The notes: generated by a model from the sequence alone, not told the origin. A stretch of DNA of 64,000 nucleotides from Gracilaria gracilis (GCA_030374805.1 JARGSG010000047.1:353317-417316), one strand, 5' to 3'. Shown: positions 20,029 to 30,897, counted from the first letter of the stretch. Numbers and translations: made by a program.

Positions 20029-21147
20029 ATGCAACTGCCGTCATTTATAGTGCCAACGTCACGTTCACTGCTCCGTGAAGATCACGCAGTGTCCCGTATC
20101 TCCAATCTTTCCAGACGTGCTGCAGTCCCACCGTCGAAGCAACCCGTACCAACCTTTCAAATGGGACTCGAAAAGGCCGCTCCATCAGCTTCAACTGAGC
20201 CAGTGCAAGAATCCGCTCCTAATATGTGGATAGTAGAACAAATAACCCCATACGATGCATATCACCACGGTGTAAAGCAGCTTCTGCTTTCCAAGAACAC
20301 CAAGTTCCAAGCCATGACCATTGCCGATACTGGAGCGTATGGGCGAGCACTCTTTCTAGATGGAAGTATCCAAACCACGGAGGGTGATGAACCGTTTTAC
20401 CACGAACCTCTGGTTCATTTGCCTTGTCTCGTGCATTCTAGTCCTGAAAACGTGCTGATCTTGGGCGGCGCTGATGGCGGTGCTGCCAGAGAGGCTCTGA
20501 GATGGCATTCTGTCAAATCTGTCGTCGTCGTTGATATCGATGGAGAAGTAGTAGATGCTTGTCGCAAATATCTACCGAACATTGCTCAAGGCTCTCTGGA
20601 TGATCCAAGGTGCGAACTCATTGTTGGTGACGCTTTGGACTACATAAACCGAAACCAAACCTCTTTCGATGTCATTATCTGTGATTTAACAGATCCTGAG
20701 GAAGACGGTCCAAGTCTACGTCTGTTCAACAGAGAGTTCTTCTCGAAACTGAAACAAACGCTAACGCCCATGGGAGTTCTTTCACTCATGGGCGGTCCCG
20801 CATCCTTGAGGGAAAGTAAAACATTGTTCCCACGAATGTGTGCAACTCTATCATCTGTCTTCAAGTCTGTACGCCCGTCTCAAGTATTTGTGCCAACCTA
20901 TGGTGCACCTCTTGGCATAGTCATTGCCACGGGTAATACTCAACCGCTACCCGAAGCCGGAGAGCTGGATTTGAGAATAGAAAACTCCGTGAAGGGAGAA
21001 ATGCATGTGCTAGATGGCGCCTCGGTGCATGGTCATTTTGCTATTCCTCGATGTCTGAGGAAAGCATTGAGGGAGGAAACAGAAATCATCACGGTTCATA
21101 ATCAGGCTCATACGTTCGGCAAAGGCATTCTGAACAACAAAGGATGA
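20029..21147 (+). CDS. Aminopropyltransferase (thermospermine/spermidine synthase family)
   Basis: A 372-aa protein from the ATG at 20029; the frame is open further up but a likely splice acceptor at 19920 limits it. The core shows MWIVEQITPYDAYHHGVKQLLLSKN, then DEPFYHEPLVHLP, then the dcSAM-binding loop LGGADGGAAREALRWH, the VVVDIDGEVVDACRK acidic strand and ICDLTDPEEDGP with the catalytic-loop aspartate. The pattern fits polyamine aminopropyltransferases. The DLTDP-x3-GP version resembles the ACL5/thermospermine and bacterial triamine-transferase branch more than classic spermidine synthase, so substrate is uncertain. The N-terminal 70 residues are Ser/Arg/Pro-rich and may target plastid or mitochondrion (inference). 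It stands isolated among repeats. Confidence 0.85.
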   Translation: MQLPSFIVPTSRSLLREDHAVSRISNLSRRAAVPPSKQPVPTFQMGLEKAAPSASTEPVQESAPNMWIVEQITPYDAYHHGVKQLLLSKNTKFQAMTIADTGAYGRALFLDGSIQTTEGDEPFYHEPLVHLPCLVHSSPENVLILGGADGGAAREALRWHSVKSVVVVDIDGEVVDACRKYLPNIAQGSLDDPRCELIVGDALDYINRNQTSFDVIICDLTDPEEDGPSLRLFNREFFSKLKQTLTPMGVLSLMGGPASLRESKTLFPRMCATLSSVFKSVRPSQVFVPTYGAPLGIVIATGNTQPLPEAGELDLRIENSVKGEMHVLDGASVHGHFAIPRCLRKALREETEIITVHNQAHTFGKGILNNKG

Positions 21148-22775
21148 AGTTGAAGTGGTTGGGCGACAAACAGTGTCAGCTACATACACTCTAGAAAAGT
21201 CGATGAATCTATCGTTCAGTATTAGACAAAGGGTTACGACTTCGCTCGTAACATGGCACAAAGACAAACATAGAATAGAGGTTTCTCCAATCGAAGAATG
21301 TGTCTGCTGCACAAGGTATACAATCCAAATGGGACAATGTTATGAAGACAAATCGTTACCGAACTACAATCGCAAATCAGCAGCGAGAGTCCTGTTTTTG
21401 ACAGTTTAAAGCCACCGTTAGATTATAAAACACTTTGGTCGAAGGCAAAACCCGTAATCGCACCCTCCTGCTCCTGACGCGGCCTGGTCTTCAAAACCAA
21501 CGGCAGAACCATCGTACAGACACCTTGTCATGAAGATCACTCTGCCGGAACTTTTTTCAGGCCGTTCTTCTTCAATGATGGCTCATTACTGAATGCAGCT
21601 ATGCTTTCCTCTAACACGCTTCTGATGTTCTTTCTTCATCCCCTGTTCAAAAGCGTTCGAACGTTTCATATCATCTTGAAGCTTAAGTTCAAGTATACTC
21701 TCCTGTACTTCACGTCAGCGTAGAGCAATTAGAGGTTGAGGACCGCCAGCACAAAGTCCTTCACGCTCCCTCAGAGTAAGAAGGCACAGTCGTCTTGATA
21801 ACGTTCTTTTCGGAGACATTTGGATGTAATGGCCAACGTGATTTCAAACTTCGACAAACTGTTTCTTCCGGCCACCTTTCCATAGTTCACCGAGACCACA
21901 GTCTGTTGTTCCAAGGATATTTCTAATGCCCTTATGGCCAACCAATCTAACACATCGTTGCTCATAGACGTTCTGCAGTGATTCAGTACCCACGGGGTTT
22001 AATCTGAACATGATTCCCTTACTTCACGTAACACAGATGATGAATTGAAAGGTAGAAACGGGCGTTGGTCTAAGAGAAGCAGAAGTCACTCCGTCAAAAC
22101 TGTAGTCTGGGTACAATCCTTATGTTCAGCATCTTCGATCACACCTACGGGGAAAAGATTGGTGTGTACCTGCAGACCGGGCGTTTTAAGCGACATAGAA
22201 CACCATGTCTTAGGATGCCCGAAAAGAAATCGTCCGGGAATATTCGGCCCCCTTCGAGAGCAGCCCTTGCTAGTTCTTTCTGGTTTCATCCAGAAATGGC
22301 CTGAAAGACATGCTGACCATCTTACAAGAGAGCAGTTCGTTCAACATAAAAGTTTTGCATCAAGTTGAAAGAGAGAGAGAGAGAGAAAGAGATGATAAGC
22401 TCCGCACCGAACATCAAACTGCGGCGCTTTCAGATTTTTTCCTGCAGTTCAGCTTTCCCCAGGTTATCGTTTCATTAAGATTTCTACAACTTTCGCGTTA
22501 TCTTTAACCTCCTGTATTTTGAAGCACATCGTGTGCTCATAAATAGCGAAAGAAGGAGAGAGGAAGCACATGACTAAGCACTCATTCAACAGCAGCGCTT
22601 AGAAAGGTTCGCTCTCTGCCGACATGGGTGTACACCTTAGTAATTCCTGACCTGCCTTTCCATTTCCCTCTTCTCCCTTTTGCTGTCGGGGTCGTTTTAA
22701 CCGAGCTGGTGAGCTGCAGCCGCATGGGTCTACAATGTAGGCCCTCCATCGGACTATTCAAAAGAAAATGAAGGT
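21148..22775. other. Gene-free spacer left of the MULE
   Basis: No recognisable coding region. It includes a short (GA)n microsatellite near 22372-22385. Confidence 0.4.
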
Positions 22776-22784
22776 ATCTACGAG
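22776..22784. repeat. 9-bp target-site duplication (left) of the MULE
   Basis: ATCTACGAG occurs immediately outside the left TIR and again at 28485-28493 immediately outside the right TIR. Nine bases is the standard Mutator duplication length. Confidence 0.92.
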
Positions 22785-23035
22785 GGGGGACGGAGAATCT
22801 ACGGGCAGTGAGGTGCGTAGGATATATGTGGTAGAACCTCCACATGTTTGTAAAGATTTTGGGAAGAACCTCCCTTTTACAATGTAACGCGTGCAGAACC
22901 TCCTTTCCAACCAACGCGAGCCAAGTAGCAAGACCCTCCCTAGCTACGCTTCTGATTGGTACCGTGCCCTCCAGGCGTGACAACGGGAGCTTAAGACGCT
23001 GAAGTTTGAAAAAGTCCGCGCTTTCTTGCTGCACC
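22785..23035 (+). repeat. MULE left terminal inverted repeat
   Basis: 251 bp, the reverse complement of 28234-28484; no mismatch was noticed on reading. It crosses ATG-starting open frames on both sides that are by-products of the repeat, not genes. Confidence 0.93.
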
Positions 23036-23148
23036 GCTAAAGAGCCACGCTGTACGTTCCTTGCGCTGCACTGATCATCTCGTCAACCTCCGTAAACTAC
23101 AGGTATGAACCATCTCCTCAAAACTTGTTCTTGAACACCGTTTATTGA

Positions 23149-26100
23149 TCACGAATACTGACTATCTGGATTATCTACTATGCTTAATGCTTTTCCTAGA
23201 GCCTGCGCTGGTGTCGCAATTTCTGACTCTGCGCATTCATCCCTTCTATGCAACGTTTTGCGTCTTTTCGCTGGTGTTTTGCGCTCGAGGAATGATTTCT
23301 TACGTTTTCGCGCTCTCCCACCGAGCCCCGCGTTGGGGTTAACAACCACCAATTGATCCGAAGCACCGAGCACATCTTTGACCTCCGAAGGAACCGGAAC
23401 GGATGTTTGCGGGCGTGTCGGGTATTTTCCGGAGTTTAGAAGGGCTACCCCTTTTTCTAAGTACTCTTTAACACTCTCAACTGCGATGTTTCCGTACGTG
23501 AGGGCAACGCGGTGCATCTGATCGCATAGAGCTTTGCAATCGGAATAGCTCACGTAAGAGGCCATCTCGTTCTTTTTGGATCCCTCGTTGTTCTCCGGTG
23601 CCTGTTCTCCTGCCGGTAACGATTTTGGCTGTGGGGAAAGAATTTTTTCATTGCCATTGTGTTCTTCTAATGTGGCTTCAAGTAGAGGTTCTGAATCTTC
23701 GGCGGTGGGTCCCATTGTGGCTCTCAGCCGCAAAATCTCCTGCAACGTCCAATTCTGTGGACCCCCTAGACCAATACGGGTGCCAAAAGTGTTCAATACG
23801 ATAGCGGATTGGAAGTGCGGTGACTACATATGGCCATCTATCGCAAACATCGCTGAAGGTCATGAACAAACGCGTTAGATGGCAGCATGGTATGCCCCAT
23901 GCAGTTGTATTGCGGCAACTACAGTTTCCAACCAACCGTTCGGGAGAGTCGGAGCTTTTGAGAAAGGCGTTGTACATTTCTGGATCCTGAGCGTTGAGGT
24001 TATGTGTTCTTTGTATCTTAAATACCACCAGCGGTTCCTCTGAAGACATGTCGATGTCTTCGAGGTCCAGATCGTAGTTGAAAGGCGCGTCTCGGGTGGC
24101 AATGACAACCGCGTCTACGACTTTGAAATACGGAGAGTATCGGACGCTGAGCTCGAGGAATTTGGTGATGCTGTACGGGGTGAATTGACGTACCATTCGG
24201 GATGAGGTCTGCGTTGTAAGAGGAAGTCCGGATCTGAGGAGCTTATTTCTTATTGTAGTATCACTCACTGCCGCCTTATTCCCACGTTCCGCTTTTAACC
24301 GTTCTGTTATATTGTTCATAACAATAGGGACCTCGGCGAATGGAACGTTCTTCGATAGAACATGGTGACGGTAACGAGAATGCGAAGACTCCGAGTAACC
24401 ACTTCCTTGAAAGAAGAAGCGACGGGCACAGGCTTGGTCTTTGAAGCAGCGGATGAGCATTTCTGGGTTGTCGTGATAAAGGAATGTGTACCATCGCGGC
24501 ATAGCAAGATTAAAGTTTGTGAAGTAACGCTGTTCGAAATTGGACCTAAGTTCATAAAATGCGTCCATACTCCTGCTTTGTCGGAGGTTGTGCAACGCCT
24601 CTCCCATTGTCTTTGCCCACCCCGACCGATTAATTTTCTTGCACCACCGTTCTGTGTTGGGAGCTTGGTTCTTATTCAGGTGCCAGTCATCAAGAGTGAT
24701 AGACGAAAAGGGAAACACCTGACGAAGAGCACCGATTAGTGCTGTGCACTGATCAATGGCGAAGCAGCTCGGCGATATTCTAACGCATTGTTTAAAGCGT
24801 TGAAGAACCCAAACGAAACTCTCCATGGTTTCGTTCACGATGTACCCCATGAAAAAATGTAGTCAACTGCCCATTGTTATCTCTCCCATTGATACTGACC
24901 AGTGGCAGATTGAAGCGATTGGCTACAGCCTTGCAGTCTACAGACACACCTGGCACAATTCCAAACCTTTCGTAGTCCGTAGCCCATTGTTCGAAACACC
25001 AGGCAATGTATTGTAATCCATCATCAGCACCAGTTCCGCAATACAACCTCGTCCTCCCATTCTGTGCCTGTAGTTGTATGAGGTTCTGATACAATCTTAA
25101 ACACTCTTTCTCCTTCGGATGACAAGAGTCGGATATGTATTTCAGGCGTTTGCGGAACAGGTTCTTGTCTACCTTGATGCCAAATTTATCTTCCACAAGA
25201 GTGAGCACTGTGTTGTATTGAAGGTGTAAACCATGGCGCAAGTGATGAGCCTCCCGTGTCACCTGCGGTGGTAGCATTGTTCGGGTAGAGGATGTATCCG
25301 AACAATGATTGTGAAAGGATTTCGCAAAGTTTGCAGAGAATGCATACATATCACTGCCAGGGGATACTCTAACTCGTTGCAGCCTAAACAAATACGGGCA
25401 TTTATACTGCTCATTGTGGAAGAAAGAGCATTGCAAGTACCCACGGCGTAGCACCTTTCGCCCATTCATCTCTGTATACCTCGAGTCCCGAATGAAGAGT
25501 TTAAAACCGAAGCTCTCCGCGATACACTGCAAATGCTGAAGGACCTCGTGCGATTCCGCACCTACCATCTGCTCCAAATACGCAAGAAACCCGCGCCTCA
25601 CGCACTCCTCATCTGTATACGCTTCTTCATGTGACAGTTCGGACTCCTCATCACCCGTTGAATTACTTCGATCCTCCCCCAATTGACCATCATCTTCAGC
25701 TCGGAGCTCATCTTCCTGTGTCGGAAGTGGTACCTCGTCAGAAATCGAAGGTACAGAAGGTGCATTTGGCTTGAGACACAGAGTTAGAATTTTGTGGTAT
25801 GAACAATAAGAGAGGTTCTAGTCTTACCGTGTTCAGAAACGTGACCTTTTTCACGTTTCGCGAGGCAGTTAGGTCGATGACAGAACTGTCTTCAGAGCCT
25901 ACTACTGAATTCCTACCGTTTCCCGCGCTCTCATCACCAATGATCTCTATGACATCCTGAACTTTAGAAAGTTGTGCATGGCGCTCCTCCTGCGTATGCA
26001 TGTAATCGTCATCCTCCGATACTCGCCAGTTTCCAGTGAACCAATCTCGAAGGCCTTGGGGGCGACTGGGGATTACGCCTTCCATGAAATCTTCGTCGGA

Positions 26101-28008
26101 ATTGAGTTCTTGTGAGTTCTTCTTTAATACTGGTGGAAGGTAGTGCACGAAGGGGACTCTAAACCCAGCAGAACAGTTCTTCATGATGGCCGTCTTCACG
26201 GCCTTCTTTCGTTTCTCCTTATTGTACCGCATGTCCACCGACAGCCGCTCATGGTTGTGAACATTGAAATTAGAAACGATCCAACCTTTCCCGTCGATAC
26301 GAGCTTTCGCCATAAACGCAGCTTTACATCCACAGCCCGGATGTGTTTTCTTATACCTCAAACACCGCAGTCTCGCATTAAGCCTGTACACCCTTGAGCG
26401 TGTGACTTGCTTGCAGAATTGCAGGCCATATTCATAACCTTCTCGTTCACATAGCTCATAGACATACCCGGGAAGATCGAACACATTTGCTTCTGGTCCA
26501 TATCCTCCCTTCTTCTTATCCCCATCCCGAGCATTTTGTTTGTTTTCTCCACGTCCTCCAAGGTCATCGTCTGATATTGTCCCACCTTGTTCCGTCTTCA
26601 GTAGGGAACCGCCATCCTTCGACACCGAAACGGGCACCGTAGCTGCCTTTCCACTGTTCTCGTTCACAACGCTGTGCTTCACAAAAGCCTCAATCTCACC
26701 ACCCAAGTTCTGTATAGCTTTATCCCCAATATCCTCTGCCCTACTGTTTTCCGCGCTAAGCCGTGTAGTTCTACTAAGAACAGCAGATCTAGTTTGTCTT
26801 CGTCCGCTCCCATCATCCTTGGTCACCACATCCACAGCCTTGGGCTGAGTTCCCGATGACTCAACAGCTTTAACCCTGTCCATACGTCTCTGTTGAGACT
26901 CACGAGAGTGACGGGATGCATACACTCTCTCTCGGCGGCTCTTTTGCACTTCATCGACTGCGGCTGGGTCACTGACCGGAAGTATGTGTGACACAGCCAT
27001 GATAGCGGAGATACGCGCCTCGACACATGCCCAACGGTACTGTTCGGTGAGATCCTTCTTGTGCCCTACGAGAAACTTTGCTTCTGGAATTACTCCCGTG
27101 GTACGCGCAAACTTCGTCATCATAGATAACACATATGCTCCGCAGCTGTGTGAATCGGTTTGTTTTGTATATCCTAGAACGTCGAGAATATAGTTTTCCT
27201 TCGGATACGTCCACAAGATCTTTTCCTTCTGAGTATGCTGAATCAGGCACGAAACCAGATGTCTACATTCTTTAGGACAATCCCACCCCAGACTATCACC
27301 CCAGTACATAGACCAACACCCGTGACTTGTTTTCTCCGCATAAAGCACTCCCCAGTGAACGGCATTGATGTTTAAAGGCACAATTACTTTTGAGACAGGT
27401 TCGGGACTTGGATACAATTTCTCAGTAAAGCTTGAGACATATCGCTGAAGAACCTCCACTTTCTCGACCCTATTCAATGTTTCAAATGCACGAGAATTGT
27501 GACTGATGCAGACACCGGAGTCAAACGGGATGAATAGAACCCCACATTGAGGTTCCAGCTCGAATAATCCCGCTTGCAACAACACATTGCAGAACCATGT
27601 ACCGGTTCTGCATGACTCCGTTATATTCACACCAACAACACCTTTGGAATCTGTAGCGTTCTGAACTACTACAATTAAATGTACCCAAAGCCTTCGTAGC
27701 TCGTCAAAGCCTGGTGGGTTGACTCGGTCAAACGTAATCCCAGTTTTCTTCGCAACATTCTTCAAAAACGATGATATGCGCGTCATGATCTTCTTAATAT
27801 TTCGTATTTCTTCCGCAGTAAGCTTTCGATTACAAAGATCCTTCGACTGCTCTAGTTCGCTCGCAGACCTCACTGGATTAAAATTGCAATCAACCTCATC
27901 TCCTGAGTCTTCGTTTCGTGGATCTAAAAAGCCAAAAACGTAAGTCTCCAATGCATCTTGAGGGGGATAGTGGACCGAAGGATCGGAACCACTCGTTAGT
28001 GTTATCAT
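23149..28008 (-). CDS. Ulp1 peptidase-FAR1-MULE transposase fusion protein
   Basis: Exon 1 is 28008-25828 (727 aa) and exon 2 is 25769-23149 (about 870 aa); the 58-nt intron between them joins the frames in phase 0. Exon 1 has a C48/Ulp1 SUMO-protease-like core with H218 (AVHWG), D238 (YWGDS), Q283 and C289 (QTDSHSCG). Residues about 515-590 form a FAR1/WRKY-GCM1-like zinc domain (FCKQVTRSR ... CGCKAAF ... WIVSNFNVHNHE). Exon 2 begins with a second domain of that kind, then the MULE DDE region: VSVDCKAVANRFNLPL, FAIDQCTAL and DDWHLNKN. A SWIM zinc finger (CSCRNTTAWGIPCCHL) and a basic RARKRKK tail follow. Two apparent one-base insertions in homopolymers (24852-24857 and 23762-23766) break exon 2; removing one base at each restores the domain order. 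Ulp1-bearing MULEs are known in plants; joining in one reading unit is my inference. Confidence 0.82.
25770..25827 (-). other. 58-nt intron in the Ulp1-MULE gene
   Basis: On the minus strand it starts GTAAGA after an ACG codon, has a TTCTAAC branch-like motif, and ends TCTCAAG. Splicing joins the Ulp1 frame to the transposase frame without a stop; read unspliced, the Ulp1 frame ends at 25738. Confidence 0.75.
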
Positions 28009-28197
28009 ACGATGTTAACGGCGGGTTGGCGGGGGAAAGCGTCTTTGAATGATAAAGATCTTTGTTCGGCAAACAGCCGAGGATTATGGAAGGATGTACT
28101 AAAGCCGGTAGGCTCAGGCTTGGAGGGAATATGGCACGATCTCAGTTATAGAACCTTTTGCGCACCCGAGCCGTCAGGCTCACGCTTGGATGTTTTC

Positions 28198-28232
28198 AGC
28201 GTCTTAAGCTCCCGTTGTCACGCCTGAAGGGC
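28198..28232 (+). repeat. Duplicated TIR segment inside the MULE right end
   Basis: A 35-bp stretch (CAGCGTCTTAAGCTCCC...) repeats the TIR segment at about 28267-28301 with few differences. It exists only at the right end. Confidence 0.8.
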
Positions 28233-28233
28233 A

Positions 28234-28484
28234 GGTGCAGCAAGAAAGCGCGGACTTTTTCAAACTTCAGCGTCTTAAGCTCCCGTTGTCACGCCTGGAG
28301 GGCACGGTACCAATCAGAAGCGTAGCTAGGGAGGGTCTTGCTACTTGGCTCGCGTTGGTTGGAAAGGAGGTTCTGCACGCGTTACATTGTAAAAGGGAGG
28401 TTCTTCCCAAAATCTTTACAAACATGTGGAGGTTCTACCACATATATCCTACGCACCTCACTGCCCGTAGATTCTCCGTCCCCC
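28234..28484 (-). repeat. MULE right terminal inverted repeat
   Basis: Partner of 22785-23035. It ends GATTCTCCGTCCCCC and is followed by the second ATCTACGAG duplication at 28485-28493. Confidence 0.93.
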
Positions 28485-28493
28485 ATCTACGAG
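28485..28493. repeat. 9-bp target-site duplication (right) of the MULE
   Basis: ATCTACGAG, identical to 22776-22784. Confidence 0.92.
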
Positions 28494-28505
28494 GGTAAAC
28501 GCTAA

Positions 28506-28518
28506 GAGCATGGCCACC
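28506..28518 (+). repeat. Harbinger left TIR
   Basis: GAGCATGGCCACC, preceded by TAA. The first 20 bp of the element are also a local palindrome (GAGCATGG...CCATGCTC). Confidence 0.88.
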
Positions 28519-28670
28519 CATGCTCCGATCCAATCCATAGCGTATTGAACGTGTATTGAATGCATTGGTCGACCGTCCTGATTTGAACACGGTCCAAATC
28601 TCGTGACCGTTTGGATTGAAATGAACATCCGAGCTTCCCACTCGTTGCAAATCCAACTCAGTTTGCAACG

Positions 28671-29010
28671 ACCGCGCCACCCCCCGACCTGCCGCGCCAC
28701 CCTCCGCCTTCCCGCGCCACCCCCCGACTAGCCGCGCCACCCTCCGCCTTCCCGCGCCACCCCCCGACTAGCCGCGCCACACCCCGACTAGCCGCGCCAC
28801 CCCCCCGACCTGCCGCGCCACCCTCGGCCTTCCCGCGCCACACCCCGACTAGCCGCGCCACCCCCCGACCTGCCGCGCCCCCCTCCGCCTTCCCGCGCCA
28901 CCCCCCGACTAGCCGCGCCACACCCCGACTAGCCGCGTCACCTCCCGACTTGTCGCGCCACCCTCCGCCTTGCCGCGCCATCCTCCGACTTGCCACGCTA
29001 TCTTTTGACT
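28671..29010. repeat. 20-bp minisatellite in the Harbinger 5' subterminal region
   Basis: About 17 tandem units of 20-21 bp. They have a constant CGCGCCAC start and two alternating variants: one ends CCCCGACTAGC, the other ends CTCCGCCTTCC. Units decay toward the right end (CACGCTATCTTTTGAC). Confidence 0.88.
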
Positions 29011-29449
29011 TGTTGCATACTCTGCTTTTCGCCGCGCCAGCCCTTAAATGGCCAAACCACTCTAACAATCTGTGCACCATTCCGATGATCACAGTAGCAT
29101 TTTCGCTGCAGCTGCCTGACTCTACCCACCAGAACCTCATTATTTTTGCACGAAGCCGTCCTCCTTGCTAACACGGTGTCCTGCCCGCCACTGCGCTCCG
29201 TCCTGAACGCCACAACACAGCCCCACCACCACGCCATCAAGTTTAACTTGGCGTCAAAAACTTCACGACCGCCTCTATCTTCGCGCTGCCACAACAACCT
29301 CTGCTCTGCTGTGCCCCTCTGCCTGCCGTCGCGCCCCAAACGGCACCCAACCATCCCCATATCCGTACCGCTCTGACTTCTGTAGCGCCTTAAACGGCAC
29401 CGGACCACCCCCAAGCCCGCGTCACCACCTTTTTCAAGATCGCCGGAAA

Positions 29450-30811
29450 ATGGCCACTCGCAAATATATGCTTGCGTCAGATGACGACGAAGACAGTGCG
29501 TTGGCGGTTGCCGTGTGGATGCAGATGGTCGGCTTGGGTATATTGCAAATTCAATGCAAACAAGAACGGGGTGGAAGCCTCCCTGGAAAAGCTGGTAACA
29601 TTTCCCGTGATTTTGCGGGTACACATATGTACTACATGAAGAAATACTTCTGGCCCATGGATGAAAGAAGGCCTGGAACCGAGCAGTGCGGGCCGGAGCA
29701 GGGGGAGGAGGCATTTGAAATTCGTTTTCGTATGCCAAAAGCTGTCTTCAATCGAGTGTTCGCTTCCGTTGTTACAACATCTGAATTCTTTAGGAAAGGA
29801 CTGCGTCCGGACGCAACTGGAAAGCTTGGCATATCTCCTTTGCTCAAGGTATTGTGCGCACAACGACAACTAGCGTACGGCATACCGGCCGACCTTTGCG
29901 ACGATCTGTTCAACATATCGGAAACAACGGCGTCGAACTGTCTGACCGAATTTTGTAAAGCTGTGGTTGCGAGGTGGGAAAGAGAGTATCTGCGGGAGCC
30001 TACAGCAGAAGATATGGAGCGCATTGAACGGCAGTTCGCTGCAGTGGGGTTCCCGGGTTGCGTCGGGTGCTTGGACTGCGCTGGCTGGACTTGGAAGAAC
30101 TGCCCGAAGGCCCTCCAAGGCCTGATGACAGGCAAAGACGGGGTTCCAACATTGCGAATGGAAGCCATATGCGACTTGGATCTCTGGGTGTGGTCGTTTC
30201 AGTTTGGTTTGCCGGGAGTTTTTAATGATCTGAACATACTGGAGGTTAGTGCGCATTTCTCAAACGTCTTGAGTGGACAATTCCCGCCGGTGCGTCCGTC
30301 ATACACAATAAGCGGGAAGGTGTTCAATTGGTTCTACTATTTGACAGACGGTATATATCCAGATTGGAAAGTGTTTATCAAAACTATTCGTGATGGCAAC
30401 ACTGCCAAGGAGAAGCTATTTCGGAGTCTACAAGAAGGTACTAGGAAGTGTGTGGAGCGCTTGTTTGGCGTATTGTTTCGGCGATTCAAGTACTTATTCT
30501 ATGCATCTGAGCTTTGGACGGTGGAAAGGATGCGAACAATTGCGAAGGCCTGTGTCATTCTACATAACATGACGGTAGAGGTGAGGCGAGAATTTTACGG
30601 TAGCGATGGGGTTGGCGGCAGGAGCGCAATGTTTTCAGAAGAAGAAGACGAGACTGATGTTGTACTTGAGCCCATCCGAGATGAATCGGTTCAAGGATTT
30701 CTGGAATCCCATGCAAACATTGCGGATGATATCAAAGTAAAAGCGTTACACAGGCGACTAAAGGAGGCCCTTGTGCAGCATATATGGGATATGCATGGGA
30801 ATCTAACGTGA
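29450..30811 (+). CDS. PIF/Harbinger transposase (DDE_Tnp_4/plant-transposon type)
   Basis: A 453-aa protein from the ATG at 29450, in one exon. It carries the Harbinger catalytic triad context: VGCLDCAGWTWKNCP (first D), WSFQFGLPGVFNDLNIL (second D in the G-x2-ND-x-N motif) and CVERLFGVLFRRFKYL (E). A helical N-terminal region (FRMPKAVFNRVFASV; KVLCAQRQLAYG; FNISETTASNCLTEFCKAV) is the usual DNA-binding helix-turn-helix part. YYLTDGIYPDW is the typical link between the second D and E. Known role: it cuts the TIR ends and inserts at TWA targets together with the Myb-like partner, encoded here on the opposite strand 87 bp downstream. No frame damage is seen. Confidence 0.93.
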   Translation: MATRKYMLASDDDEDSALAVAVWMQMVGLGILQIQCKQERGGSLPGKAGNISRDFAGTHMYYMKKYFWPMDERRPGTEQCGPEQGEEAFEIRFRMPKAVFNRVFASVVTTSEFFRKGLRPDATGKLGISPLLKVLCAQRQLAYGIPADLCDDLFNISETTASNCLTEFCKAVVARWEREYLREPTAEDMERIERQFAAVGFPGCVGCLDCAGWTWKNCPKALQGLMTGKDGVPTLRMEAICDLDLWVWSFQFGLPGVFNDLNILEVSAHFSNVLSGQFPPVRPSYTISGKVFNWFYYLTDGIYPDWKVFIKTIRDGNTAKEKLFRSLQEGTRKCVERLFGVLFRRFKYLFYASELWTVERMRTIAKACVILHNMTVEVRREFYGSDGVGGRSAMFSEEEDETDVVLEPIRDESVQGFLESHANIADDIKVKALHRRLKEALVQHIWDMHGNLT

Positions 30812-30897
30812 GTGTGAGGTTGAGAAACATATAGTTTTATTATCTCCGAAGTAAACAAAGAGGAAATCCCAATACAACAGAAACAGTCTGCTGACAT

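Larger units (their letters stand above)
22785..28484 (-). mobile_element. Complete Mutator-like element (MULE) with Ulp1 domain, 5.7 kb
   Basis: Both ends carry 251-bp terminal inverted repeats beginning GGGGGACGGAGAATC, flanked by a 9-bp direct duplication. Inside, one minus-strand gene fills most of the element and encodes Ulp1 peptidase, FAR1-type and MULE transposase domains. The TIRs appear identical, which implies a recent insertion. The transposase part carries two single-base frame breaks, so its current activity is unclear. Confidence 0.93.

Noticed and set aside
22582..23034. 150-aa frame that also occurs, in part, at 28235-28498
   Set aside because: The shared part is the MULE TIR read as protein; both frames start at the inner edge of a TIR.
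28671..29010. Possible CRISPR-like array
   Set aside because: Units are contiguous 20-bp tandem repeats without unique spacers, in a eukaryotic transposon.
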